Below are positions 1 to 9,850 of a stretch of DNA of 64,000 nt, in pieces; within the stretch, counting starts at the first letter, position 1, and each line of letters begins with the position of its first letter. The notes below the pieces were generated by a model. It had not been told where the DNA came from, did no database searches, and worked only from the letters and a program-made list of their open reading frames with translations. The position numbers were made by a program, and so were the translations under genes. The stretch is from Diphasiastrum complanatum (Eukaryota > Streptophyta > Lycopodiopsida > Lycopodiales > Lycopodiaceae). The stretch lies in assembly GCA_029204225.1 (NCBI GenBank), contig CM055093.1:46804854-46868853 (forward strand), written 5' to 3'.

Positions 1-559
1 CCGACTACCCATTTGTCGATGAACAAGGTTACCTAAAATGGCCACCAAACCCCTATGGTTATTATTGAGAATATGGCAAGTCCATGTTCTTGCTCATCAC
101 CATCATCTAATAAAGCCTCAAATTTTACGTAAGCGATCTCTTATCCATGCTTTTCCTGAAGCAGCTCATCTTCAGCAATAAAACATGTCAAGAGCCTTCT
201 TCCACGGCAAACACAGGCAGGTGCCATGGGACGGGCACCTCTTTAGGTGGAGATGAATGGCTAGGACTGGATGGGTGGGGCGGCACTCCTGATGAGTCTG
301 ACTCGTTGTCCAAGGGGAGCAGAGGCGCCTGAAAGTTGACGTTTCGGTGCCATTTGGGCGATCAGGCGGTGATTGCGGATAAGAGGGTCAGAGGAAGGTA
401 TGGGAGGCTATGGGCGAGAAAAAAGGTGTAGGCGAGTTAGGGCGAGTAAATGGCTGATGGCGAGTTAGCTACTGTAGGCGAGTTAGTGTAAGTGGGTTTC
501 TTTCCTTGCCTAACCCGAATCCAAGATCTAGTCAATCTAGCACAAAGAGACGGAGTTAG
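1..559. other. flank beyond gypsy A LTR, no gene
   Basis: I see no gene here. The decamer GGCGAGTTAG occurs three times (431, 459, 477), with related GGCGAG motifs around it, in a GC-richer stretch. It is either the outer end of the LTR that follows or the DNA into which that element inserted. The boundary cannot be fixed because the partner 5' LTR is not in the window. Confidence 0.4.
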
Positions 560-1260
560 TTGTCACGCGGAGGTTCGTTCCCATGAGAGCAATAGTATAG
601 TTCAGATTTCAACATGAATGGAGGATCTAACACTAACATCCATTAACAGGCATTAACACTACATCCATCAACCCTACTTCCATTAACCCTAGATCACAAC
701 AATGATAGATAACTTACTCTTCTCTCTCTCCCTTTCTCTGTCACAAAAAGCATAAGAAATAGGCAATCCCAATAATGAAAAAAACTAACAATTAGCAAAT
801 ACCAAAGAAAGCATGAGAAATGGAGGAAATGAGAGGAAGAGCAAGGACATTCATCATCCATTTCTAAAGAGAACCAATCTGCTTTATTGAAATGAGAAAA
901 TGAACATGAGGAGGCAACTCGAGTCGGTCCCTTTTTTATAGCAGAGAGGAGGACCCTGGCCTCTGAATCCTATTGGTCCAGTCTTGCCTCTCTTTTTATT
1001 CAAATTTAAAAAAGTGTGGGAACCATCAAAATTGGAGGTTAACCCAACTTTATTCACTAACTTGACATTTAGGCCCTGCGGACATTAAAAGTCCCGCAAA
1101 AAGGCTAAGTCCTTTTATTGACTTTCTAATTATCAAATAACTATGTGATCATTGGGTTGGACTTACACACGCAGGGTGCCAAATCCCTCTCACTTATTAA
1201 CTGGGTTAGGGTTGCCTAGGGATCCGCAAACCCTCCAACAGTATCGCCCACCAAAATTGG
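560..1260 (-). repeat. 3' LTR and polypurine tract of gypsy element A
   Basis: Read on the minus strand, a purine-rich tract (GGTGGGCGATAC) is followed at 1240 by TGTTGGAGGG, the expected polypurine tract/LTR-start arrangement. A TATA-like TATAAAAAA lies near 940. The same order (PPT, LTR start, shared sequence around the CACATAG/AAGTCC block, TATA box, GA-rich tract, GTTAGTGTTAGAT block) recurs on the plus strand from about 47300, which supports an LTR of one family. The outer end is uncertain by about 100 bp. Confidence 0.6.
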
Positions 1261-2310
1261 TGGCGGTCCCACGACACCTGCAATATGCAGTTATTGGGGA
1301 CTTTTATTGGCTTCGCGCCGAATCTTAATGAAATGATACTGCACCTTCTCCATAAAGTCAAGGCGTGGCAGTATTGAAATCCAAATTATGCGGCAGGAAA
1401 CAACGGTGGGCTCCGGCAATCCACTTGGAAAGGTTTGGGTCCTATGAGGTGAAGCGGGAATTCCCAAGAGCCTCCCATCATAGCCGCACGGAAATACAGT
1501 CGAGCAATCGACAACTGATCTTTGATTTGCTCTGAGGGCCATCGGCTTATTTGGATCAAATGACCAGGGTAGAAAGGACAATCGTCCCAATTTGGTTGCC
1601 ACTGACGCCAACATGAGTTAGATCTTTGGCAAACATTGTCGATTGTCACACGTTGGATCCGGAGAGTGGACATACTCTCTCTGATATGCTTGTAAGGCCC
1701 GGTGGAAATCCACTAAAATATTCAGCTGTAAGCTGGGTGGATGATTGGCCAATTGGGCGATGGTTGGTGATTTTATCCATAGCCAATCCCAAATCTTTCC
1801 ATTTTTGTCTTCGCGGCATTGGCACGTAATAAGGGTCTACCCGCAACTAGCGAGGGCTGGCGACGTAACTCCTAATTGATTCCGGAGTTTTCTCAAAAAC
1901 CGTGATTCTCCATGCCGGCTGCTTTCCCAGTGCAGGTAGTTTGTCCAATTCTTTGTCAGCCTCGATCTCGGAGGTCTTAAATTTGAGAACCCATTCACCA
2001 CGCGAGGACTCATGTGGATGCTGCTTTAAGAAGGTCTGGATCTGGTCCTCGACGCTGATGGGCCTTCTGAATAAATGGCTTGTCCTTGATGAGGATGGAC
2101 CTGCTTGTACTGCCGTTTAGTTGCGGTTGATCTGCTAGATCTGAGCTCCCCCCTGGTCCATGCTTGAATCAACCCCTGTATCCATCTGTACAGCTTCTTG
2201 GCGCGGAAGGAGAGAATTGCGGCATGACCGGGTCGGGGATTTGTGGTCCGGCTTCCAACACTTGAGCGGCCGCTTTTCATAGGCATTGATGGTCTCTTTG
2301 CCTTTGCCAA
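1261..2310 (-). pseudogene. C-terminal part of gypsy A post-pol ORF (degenerate)
   Basis: Broken minus-strand reading frames between the coiled-coil segment and the LTR. Two blocks match the plus-strand copy at 46560-47300: one reading WVLKFKTSEIEADKELDKL (around 1960) against WVIKFRTSKIEADKKVDKL, and one reading VDPYYVPMPRRQKWKDLG (around 1840) against VDPYYVIMPRMNKWKDFG. The frame changes several times. The protein is unknown to me. Its position between integrase and PPT is where env-like or other accessory ORFs lie in Athila/Tat gypsy elements. Function unknown; homology between the copies is directly visible. Confidence 0.65.
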
Positions 2311-2338
2311 CTCGGTTGAAGCTGCTCCTTTGAACCTA

Positions 2339-2686
2339 TCAAAGTGGCCTTGGAATCCCTAAAGGGCCACTTTGTATGTGTTCCATTTTCTTGAACAAAT
2401 ATGCAATCTCCGTCGGTGTGACCGGATGACCGGGTATTTGCGTTTGCAGATATGCATCATGCTCAAGGGTGGTCGCATCCAATTCACCTTGAAGCCGTGT
2501 GCGATCTTGTTCGGCCATTTGTAATTGCCCCTTTAACAGCTGCACCTGTTGCTTGGCATCTTGCACTGCCTTATCTACCTGATCCTGTGCGGTTGTCAGG
2601 GCATTTTGCAGGGAGCTGATGTAGGTTTCCAAGCGATCAGCTTGTTGCTGGGCAATGTCTTTTTCGCTTTCAGCCTTTTCTTTCAT
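2339..2686 (-). pseudogene. coiled-coil segment of gypsy A post-pol ORF
   Basis: A 115-residue open stretch rich in Gln, Glu, Lys, Leu and Ala with heptad-like spacing through about residue 75 (for example QDQVDKAVQDAKQQVQLLKG), predicted by eye as a coiled coil. The tail (HPVTPTEIAYLFKKME) matches the plus-strand copy near 36200 (RPISQEEINYLFRKDE), so this is one shared ORF family. Gypsy element B has an equivalent coiled coil at 28442-28741. Likely part of one long accessory protein that has been broken into pieces. Confidence 0.6.
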
Positions 2687-2701
2687 GTTGCTTGGCTATC
2701 T

Positions 2702-3557
2702 TCACCTCTCGATCCAGCTGGACAATTTTTTGGGCTGATCAGAGTGTTTTCGGATCCTAAAACGGAGATCCTCTGCTCCATTTCCTTTTTTTTTATCCAG
2801 CATAGACTGGATCACTTGCCCAAGGCTTGAAACTAACCCGAGAGCATCACTAGAATCGACAGGTCGTGGAGGTGGCAGCAGCAGGAGACCCTGATGGAAC
2901 TGTCCGTGGTAGGCGTGGAATAGGTGCCAAAGTCTCTTCTTCGTAAAAAATATCCTCGTCTTCAAACCCTTTAGGCACCGTGGCGTCGAACTGCTTTGGT
3001 GACTTGACAACTGTGTCGACCCGAAGTGTGGCTGGGCTACCCTGTGTGGGTGGTTGTTAAATGGCATCTTCGACACCAACAGTAGCTTCATGGATATGCC
3101 CGAATCCTCTTCCAGGGGATTGGGGTTCAAAGGGGGGGTGCTAGGGCTCTGGGGCATTTCAAAGATTTCGTTGCCCCCAAGGGGGTCGAATCATCGAACA
3201 TATCCAATGAAGAAACTATGTGTTGGGCGAGGTTGCTTCGGTGTGCGGGGGTGAGGCGGTCTGGGCAGCTGTGATGGGAATTGTAGGCCCAATGGTCACA
3301 GACTGTCCTTGTATGGGAGTAGAGGCGAGGGAAGCATCAGAGGCGAGGGGAATGGGAAGTTCAGTGCGAACAGCAGCAGGGGGTGGAAGCGCAGCTGACG
3401 AGGTATGCCTAGTACGACGTCGTGACGCGGAAGGCGAGTCAGGAATTACAATCTCGCTGCGTGGACGACGACGACTATGAGAACATGAGACCCTGGTGAG
3501 ATGACTCGGCTGGTGCTTCTTCGTAAACCGAAAGCACAAAATCGAGGTGGAAGCCAT
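2702..3557 (-). pseudogene. basic/Pro-Ala-rich middle of gypsy A post-pol ORF
   Basis: Two minus-strand frames cover this stretch. The upstream one has a basic Ser/Arg patch (SHSRRRPRSEIVIPDSPSAS) followed by a low-complexity Ala/Pro/Thr/Ser region ending IPITAAQTASPPHTEA. The plus-strand copy at about 35930-36130 has the same order (IPITVAQATSPPQT). The frame shifts relative to the N-terminal domain at about 3480-3550. I infer a linker between an N-terminal globular domain and the coiled coil. Confidence 0.55.
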
Positions 3558-4376
3558 GGATTCTGTTTTCTAAGTGAGAAGCGGCTAAGAGGGACAATAG
3601 AGAGCCAGCGGCGAACTGCTGCTTTGTATTGGCCTTAATAGCTTGCTTGAGCTCACCAGAAACAGTCTTGAACCAGTTATATGGTTCAAGAGGGGCTTTG
3701 GCCAACTTGATGTGGGACTCCACTATCCTGTGAAGGATTTGAGATGTGATGCGGTCTTTCCTGAGGTTGCCAACCATCAGGAAATGATTCAACAATTGGG
3801 CAGCGACGTGGATGGAAGGCTCAGTGATGGCTTCCAGAAGGTAACCATCATTAGTCCAAAGCAAATCGTTGGTGAGGTCAATGTATGGCTTGATGGCCTG
3901 TTTGGCGTGCTTGTGATTGGGTGAGACGTGCGTACTGGATGAGATTCCTATAGCTGCAAGTGCGGCCTCAGTGACGCGCACCTTGTGTGTGGCTCCTTGG
4001 AAGGTGATGTAAAAGTTGGATTTCTCTTCCTTCCACGTACTGAAGGCAAGAGTGATGAAATCCATATTGATGCATCCCGAAAAGGCTCGCTCATGAATAC
4101 CCATTGCAGTAAGTAGAGGCTCCGCAAGGGTCATCCACTGAGTGACCATGCTTGTACTAGGAAGAATCATGATGTTCGTTGCAGATGGGACATCACGATG
4201 GATAGTATAGCACGGAGACTGGGAAGTATCGTAGAAGACATGATTATCAGAAAGGAATTATAACCGCGTGAGAATGTATTAGAAGGCAATGCAGGAAATT
4301 TGGGAAGGCTTTGGTCGCAAGAAAAATTCGCAAGAGCTTCGCTAGCACAAGTGAGGAATGAATCGAATTCAGCCAA
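3475..4376 (-). pseudogene. N-terminal domain of gypsy A post-pol ORF (putative plant transposon protein)
   Basis: An open stretch of 231 residues (4170-3475) preceded by a related frame to 4376. It contains DGYLLEAITEPSIHVAAQL and LLNHFLMVGNLRKDRITSQI. The plus-strand copy at 35530-35680 reads LLNNFLMIWNLRKERISSQI, so the domain is conserved between elements. The layout (Leu-rich helical segment with N-H-F-L-M and I-x-x-Q-I-L-H) resembles the 'putative plant transposon protein' domain that follows pol in Athila-like gypsy elements. That assignment is from memory of the family and is tentative. The reading frame is lost near 3480. Confidence 0.5.
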
Positions 4377-4439
4377 CTTATAGGTGAATTGGTGGGTCCA
4401 TTACACTGAATAGTGGTTGGTTGATCAGTTCTGAACAAA

Positions 4440-5050
4440 AATTTGCAGGCATGTACAATACTGTAAAAATAGGCTATAAAAATCTCGGCGAAGGTTGCTA
4501 GGGATCTGAACCTATCAGGCGAACGTTTTCTAGGGCTGGCGAAGGATGAACCTTCGCCCAGGTACTGTCATAAATGCTTTTTTTTCACAATCTGAACCTA
4601 TGGACAGCCTAATTTTGACATTTTAAGATCATCTAGCAGGTCGGCAAAGGTTCATAATGACGTTATGATGCTTGGCGAAGGTTCCCAAGATGGCATATCA
4701 CTGAACATTCGCCTGACTCAAAAATTGAATTTTCTCTTGTCAGAAACCTTCGCCCACCTCAATTTAGATAAATCAAGGGTGGATGTACAGTTTGAGAGCT
4801 CAGCGAAGGTTTCGGATACTGTATTGGCCAAATCGGCCCAAACAGTGGTTTTTTAAGTCATTTTCCATAAAAATACTATGCTTCCGTTTCCTTATGCTGA
4901 TGACTTCCTGACTTTTGCTCATCAGTTTTTTCTTATTATTATTATTTATTATTATTATTATTATTTTTTAACTGTCTTTTTCCAAAAAAAGTCAGCAAAT
5001 TAAATATTAAAAACAAAAAATTGAAAACAAATAAAATGAAAAAATATATT
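4440..5050. other. non-coding spacer with GGCGAAGGTT motifs
   Basis: Between integrase and the post-pol ORF there is no open frame of note. GGCGAAGG or its complement CCTTCGCC appears repeatedly between about 4488 and 4815 in both orientations, including a palindromic pair near 4537-4560. The distal part (4925-5040) is a low-complexity AT-rich tract dominated by TTATTA repeats. Confidence 0.5.
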
Positions 5051-5054
5051 GAGA

Positions 5055-6380
5055 TCAGGCTTGCTGAACTGGCGGAGCAGGCTGCCGAAACTTGCGTAAT
5101 CGGCTGCCATTTACCGGAGTATCAAATCGTTTCCCATCCAAGTGCTCAAGAATTACTGCGCCATAGTTCAGGATTTCCTTCACTTTATACGGGCCTTCCC
5201 CAGTAAACTTCAACTTACCCTTGATAAGCTTGGTTTTGTACATCAATGCAAGATCTCCTGCTTCCAGATCTTTCTTATGCAATCGCCGATCGTGCCATGC
5301 CTTGCGGCGGGCTTTCTCTGCTGTTAAGGCATGAACTGCCATAATTTGTGCAACGCTTCATGACGAAGTTGTAAAGACTGATCATCATTTAATCGTTCCG
5401 TTGCTGCTATGCGTAAAGATGGGATTAAAAATTCAATTGGCATAACAGCATCTTGACCATAAACCAGTTGAAAAGGTGTTTGATTTGTACTATTTTTGTA
5501 AGCGGTTCTGAATGCCCATAATGCTGCATACAGTTTATGTTCTCAATCAGACCGACTCGCTTCAATTGTCTTTGTCATAATGGTGCAGAGAATCTTATTG
5601 GAAGATTCAGCTTGGCCATTCCCTCTAGGATAATAGGGAGTACTAAATCTGTGTATAACAAAAAAATCTTCCAGTAAACACTTTATTGTTTTGATTAACA
5701 AAGTGTGTACCCTGATTACTGACAATTTCGATCGCACATTCCAAATCTGATTATAATATTTTCATATAGAAACTTGGCTGTAGATTTCGCATCAGCTACT
5801 TTGACAGCTTTGGCTTCAATCCACTTGGTCATATGATCAGTTGCGACGATAATGTAGCGAGCCTAAGATCCTTGAGCAACGGGATGAATAGGACCAACAT
5901 AATCCAGTCCTCATTTTTCAAATGGTGCTTGCGATAAAACCGGATGTAAGGGTTCATAATTCTGTCGTGTAGGCCGTCGTGCTCGCTGGCAGACATCACA
6001 TGTCTGAATAAAATTTTCCTGTGTCCTTATGAAGCGTAGGCCACCAACAACCGGATTGCAAAAGTTTGCAAACAGTAATATCTGTAGAGAAGTGTCCTCC
6101 ACCCATGCCATCATGTGAAAACATGATTAGATCTGGTACTTCATGCGGTAAAACACATCTTCGTAAAATATTATCTGATCCACGACGATACAATTGTCCT
6201 GCAATTAATTGATAAGGTTGAGCCTTATGAATCAATTGTCTTTTCTGTACTTTTGTCAAAGAGTCATTCGGTTGTCTTAGCATCAGGTACTCAACAATAT
6301 CTGCCGCCAACTCAGGTACTGCTTCAACATAGAACAACGCAGCATCTGGCAGTTCATCATCCACTTCAGTATTAACTGGT
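5055..6380 (-). pseudogene. integrase of gypsy element A (decayed)
   Basis: Reading down the minus strand: an HHCC-type zinc region (SHDGMGGGHFS, then TCDVCQRARRPTRQ near 5990), a catalytic core in changing frames (FSTPYYPRGNGQAESSNK around 5640 keeps the glutamate region), and a C-terminal GPY/F-like module (TGEGPYKVKEIL, around 5190). The GPY/F module fits Ty3/gypsy integrases. Several frameshifts separate these pieces, so no full integrase can be made. It follows RT-RNase H directly, the normal gypsy order. Confidence 0.85.
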
Positions 6381-8326
6381 GCGGATTCAATTTGTGAAAC
6401 GTGATCAGCTAGATAATGTTGCTTCCCCTTTCTGACCACAATTCGAAAGTCAAATTCAGTCAATAATAATAACCATCTTGCAATACGTCCAGTATTACAC
6501 GTCTTATTTACCAAGTAAAGTAACGGTTGATGATTCGTATAAAATGCAAAGTGCGTTTCCATGAGATAGTGACGAAATTTCCGAACAGAAAAAATCATGG
6601 CTAGCGCTTAACGTTCTGTTGTTGAATAATTCTTCTCTGGATCTGTAAGTTGTCTGCTTGCAAATCGTATAGGATAATCCTTCTTATAGTCACCTGGCTG
6701 CGTCAAAACTGATTCAATGGCGTATTTTGAGGCGTCCGTATGAACATGAAACTCTAATGTCCAATATGAAGAACGCAGTATTGGTGCTGAAGATAATGCT
6801 TTTTTTAACTTTTCAAAGGCTTCTAATGTCTCTACTGTCCAAATAGGAACAATAGTTAATTTGTATATAGGTCGTGCTAAATCCGCAAAGAAGAAAATAA
6901 AAATTCGATAGTAGTTCGCATGACCCATAAACACATAAACTCCTCGAATTGTTGCTGGCGGTGGCAATCCCACAATAACTTTGATCTTAGAATAATCGGT
7001 GGCAATACCATGTCTTGATATCACATGTCCAAGCACCACTCCGTGAGAAACCCATATCTGGCATTTTTCTGGATTTAGAGAAATCTGATATTTGCGGCAT
7101 CTTTCAAAGACTTTCTCCAATTGATCCAGGTGGTCTGTATCTGTACTATGAACTCCCAAGTCGTCCAAGTAAATTTCAAGGAATTTCTGCAGATAATCTT
7201 TAAAGGCAAATTGCATTACTCTTTGGAATGAACTTGGTGCATTACAGAGTCCAAACGACATTACTTTGTAAGCATAGGTGTCCCATTCTGTTGCAAAAGC
7301 AGTTTTGTGGCAATCGGCAGGTGCAATCTTAACCTGGTTGTAACCACTAAATCCATCCAGGAAACTATAAGCTTCCGCTCCAGCAAGGCGATCCAAAATG
7401 CTTTCAGTAAAAGGTAACGGAAAGTGATCCTTCCGTCTCAATTTATTCAATGCTTTGAGATTCACACAATTTCCCATTTTCTTAGGAACAATGACAATCG
7501 ATGAAATCCATTCGGTATGCTCGATCTCATAAATGAAATCGGTGTCAAGCAATCTCTGAAGTTCTTTCTTTATCAGATCTGCCACATTAGGATTACAACG
7601 ATAAAACTTTGTAACCTTTGGTACTGCATCAGGTACTAAAGGTATGGTATGTTCAATGACTGATGTCGGAATATCCTTCAAATCTTGATAAGTCCATGCA
7701 AAACAATCTTGATACTTAATAAGTAGCAAACGGAGTGCTTGATACTGTTCAGGAATAAGTTGTGATCCCACTTGTACAATCTTTTCTGGTTCTCCTGGAT
7801 CTGCAAGATTCATTGGCTGCGTCCTAGCTGGGCCATCGTAAACCTCTTTAGATTCCGGCATGTGTTCTTCAGGTTCACGATGTGCTTTAGGTAACATGAT
7901 AACCACATCATCCAGTGTATATCGTTTGAAATGCTCTGGCATATCATGCTGGACTACATTTGCTTGTTCTTTTTCGAAATGACTTGTCTTGGATCTTCGT
8001 TTAGTCTTCTTAGCAGGAATTGATCGTGGAGGTGATGACTTCCGGGATGATAAATCTTTCTTCTCAGGTGAAGACTTCCTAGACGATGATGTCTTGCTAG
8101 AGATCTGACTTGAAGAATCATTCTTGACTTTTCCTTTGTCTTTATCCAATAGAGGTGGCACTTCCTTTAAATCAATCTTTTGAGGGGGATTTTCCCATTT
8201 CAGGACCATATTATAATGTTGCTTTGCTTGTTTCTTCGTCATCGAACCTGTCATCCTGTCTCCCTTCAATATTACTGCTTTGGGCGATTTGATTGTTGGT
8301 TCATCAGGAACATTACGCACTCCCAA
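6381..8326 (-). pseudogene. reverse transcriptase-RNase H of gypsy element A
   Basis: A long frame of 572 residues starts with a Lys/Ser-rich linker, then continues as RT with CFAWTYQDLKDIP, SFLDGFSGYNQVKIAP, FGLCNAPSSFQRVM and the catalytic YLDD (EIYLDDLGV), followed by LGHVISRHGI. The RNase H domain begins at FHVHTDASKYAI and is interrupted by a single TAA at about 6608. It resumes in the same frame (ALAMIFSVRKFRHYL, NHQPLLYL), so one nonsense change separates the halves. The motifs are those of plant Tat/Athila-type gypsy elements. The RT active site is intact, but the element is broken elsewhere. Confidence 0.9.
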
Positions 8327-8404
8327 ATCTGGTCAGATCCATATGATGTAGAATCTGTTCATCCGTAAGTTCTGCATTGCCATCATAAGTTAAGGACATC
8401 ATCC

Positions 8405-8850
8405 TCAATTGGATCTGGTATAGGTTCCGTTGATATCCAGGCTACATTCAGCACATTTAGTGGAAACGTGATTGGGCGTATCCAAAGTTCGATCTAACAA
8501 GGAAATCTCGCTCATCTCTGATTGAATATCTTGTTGACACGTATATCCTGCTGTACAATCAATTGTTGCAAGAGCTTCATTCCAATTGACAGTATTCGTT
8601 TGAGAATCGTAGTGAGCTCCCAATTTTTTCTCTGGTCGATCACAAGTGTGATCCGTTGTTGATGAATCGTCATCCACTTTTTGAACCACTGGCTTGATAG
8701 TCCAAGTCATAGGATCAACTTTAACTGCACGTTCACGATTTTCAAAAGTGATTTTTTCGATACCCCAGTTATGAATTACTTGCGCAACTCGTAACCACGG
8801 ACGTCCTAAGAAAACTCGGTAGACATTCGACGAAAGTAATGACGAATTGT
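8405..8850 (-). pseudogene. aspartic protease remnant of gypsy element A
   Basis: The minus strand reads VYRVFLGRPWLRVAQVIHNW at about 8830-8770, the characteristic end of plant gypsy proteases (Y-x-x-x-LGRPWL), followed by a spacer of about 100 residues. The catalytic DTG region is missing because homology stops near 8850, so gag and the protease N-terminus are lost by truncation. Gypsy B keeps the equivalent motif YSILLGRPWLR near 32860. Confidence 0.75.
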
Positions 8851-9562
8851 AAACGATCAGTAATCAGCCCTAGATCCTAAACCCCAGCCTAACACACTCC
8901 CGTATGGCCTATACTAACTTGAAGCAAACGACCAAATCACACAACAGAACAAGCTGAAACCAATAATGGTTGTACTAACAATGTTGGGGAGGTGATAAAC
9001 GATTCTTACTGCCCAAAAATAATGTCTGCATCAATAGTTTGTGTAAAACTAGCAAAAATATTGAGAAACTAGCATACAGAAAAAAGAAAAGAAAAGGAAA
9101 CTGATGAAAGTGCAATAACCTACTACCATACTCCGCATGAGCACCAAACCCTGGTTGCAAAGTTCTTTCGCTCGAATGGGATCAAGGATGATCACTTTGA
9201 GCACCCTGAATCTAGCAGTCATTTTCACAGGGATAAGGTTCAGGGCTGCTAAATAGGAAAAAATAGGTTTTGGTTGAATCTAATTATTTAACTCTTTCCA
9301 TCCTGTTCCATACATACGGAATGGAACACGTTCCATACCAATATGTACGGAGTGGGTATCCTTGCGTCAGAGAAACAAGCATATCAACCACCTGGCATAG
9401 CAATGATGCTCACTTCAAAATAGTCAAGATGGAAACCACATCAATGTACAGGTCCAGAGACAGCCAGGTGGAGCAAGTTATAACAAGGACATTTCTTTGA
9501 AACTGGAATATGCATGTTCTGGTCTGTCTTTGTTCTGTTCTGTGTACACACCTGACATGTGT

Positions 9563-9850
9563 TCAGTTTTGAGAGCAACTATGATGCTTGCTCACACTTT
9601 GTTCGCAAGATCCAACCAGGATCCACCTCTGCAGAATTGGAATATCCAAAACATGAATCTTGGTTCTTAATGTTAACTTGTCAAACAGTGTGACCTTTGA
9701 CGTTGGATCATTGGCACTATCTTTATCATTTGGGAGAAAGGTTTTGAATTGATTATACCCGTCTATTTTCACACGTGATAGCAAACCGCTTCTTCCATTT
9801 CCAGCTGTGATTTTCGAGGAAGAGCTCCCTGTACAATATGCAGTTGATTT
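9563..9850 (-). other. exon-like open stretch, function unknown
   Basis: The minus strand is open for about 90 codons including GSSSSKITAGNGRSGLLSR and SKVTLFDKLTLRTKIHVLD. Composition is protein-like rather than low-complexity, and codons look less AT-skewed than the flanks. There is no convincing start codon or neighbouring exon, and I do not recognise the protein. It could be a gene fragment or chance. Confidence 0.2.
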
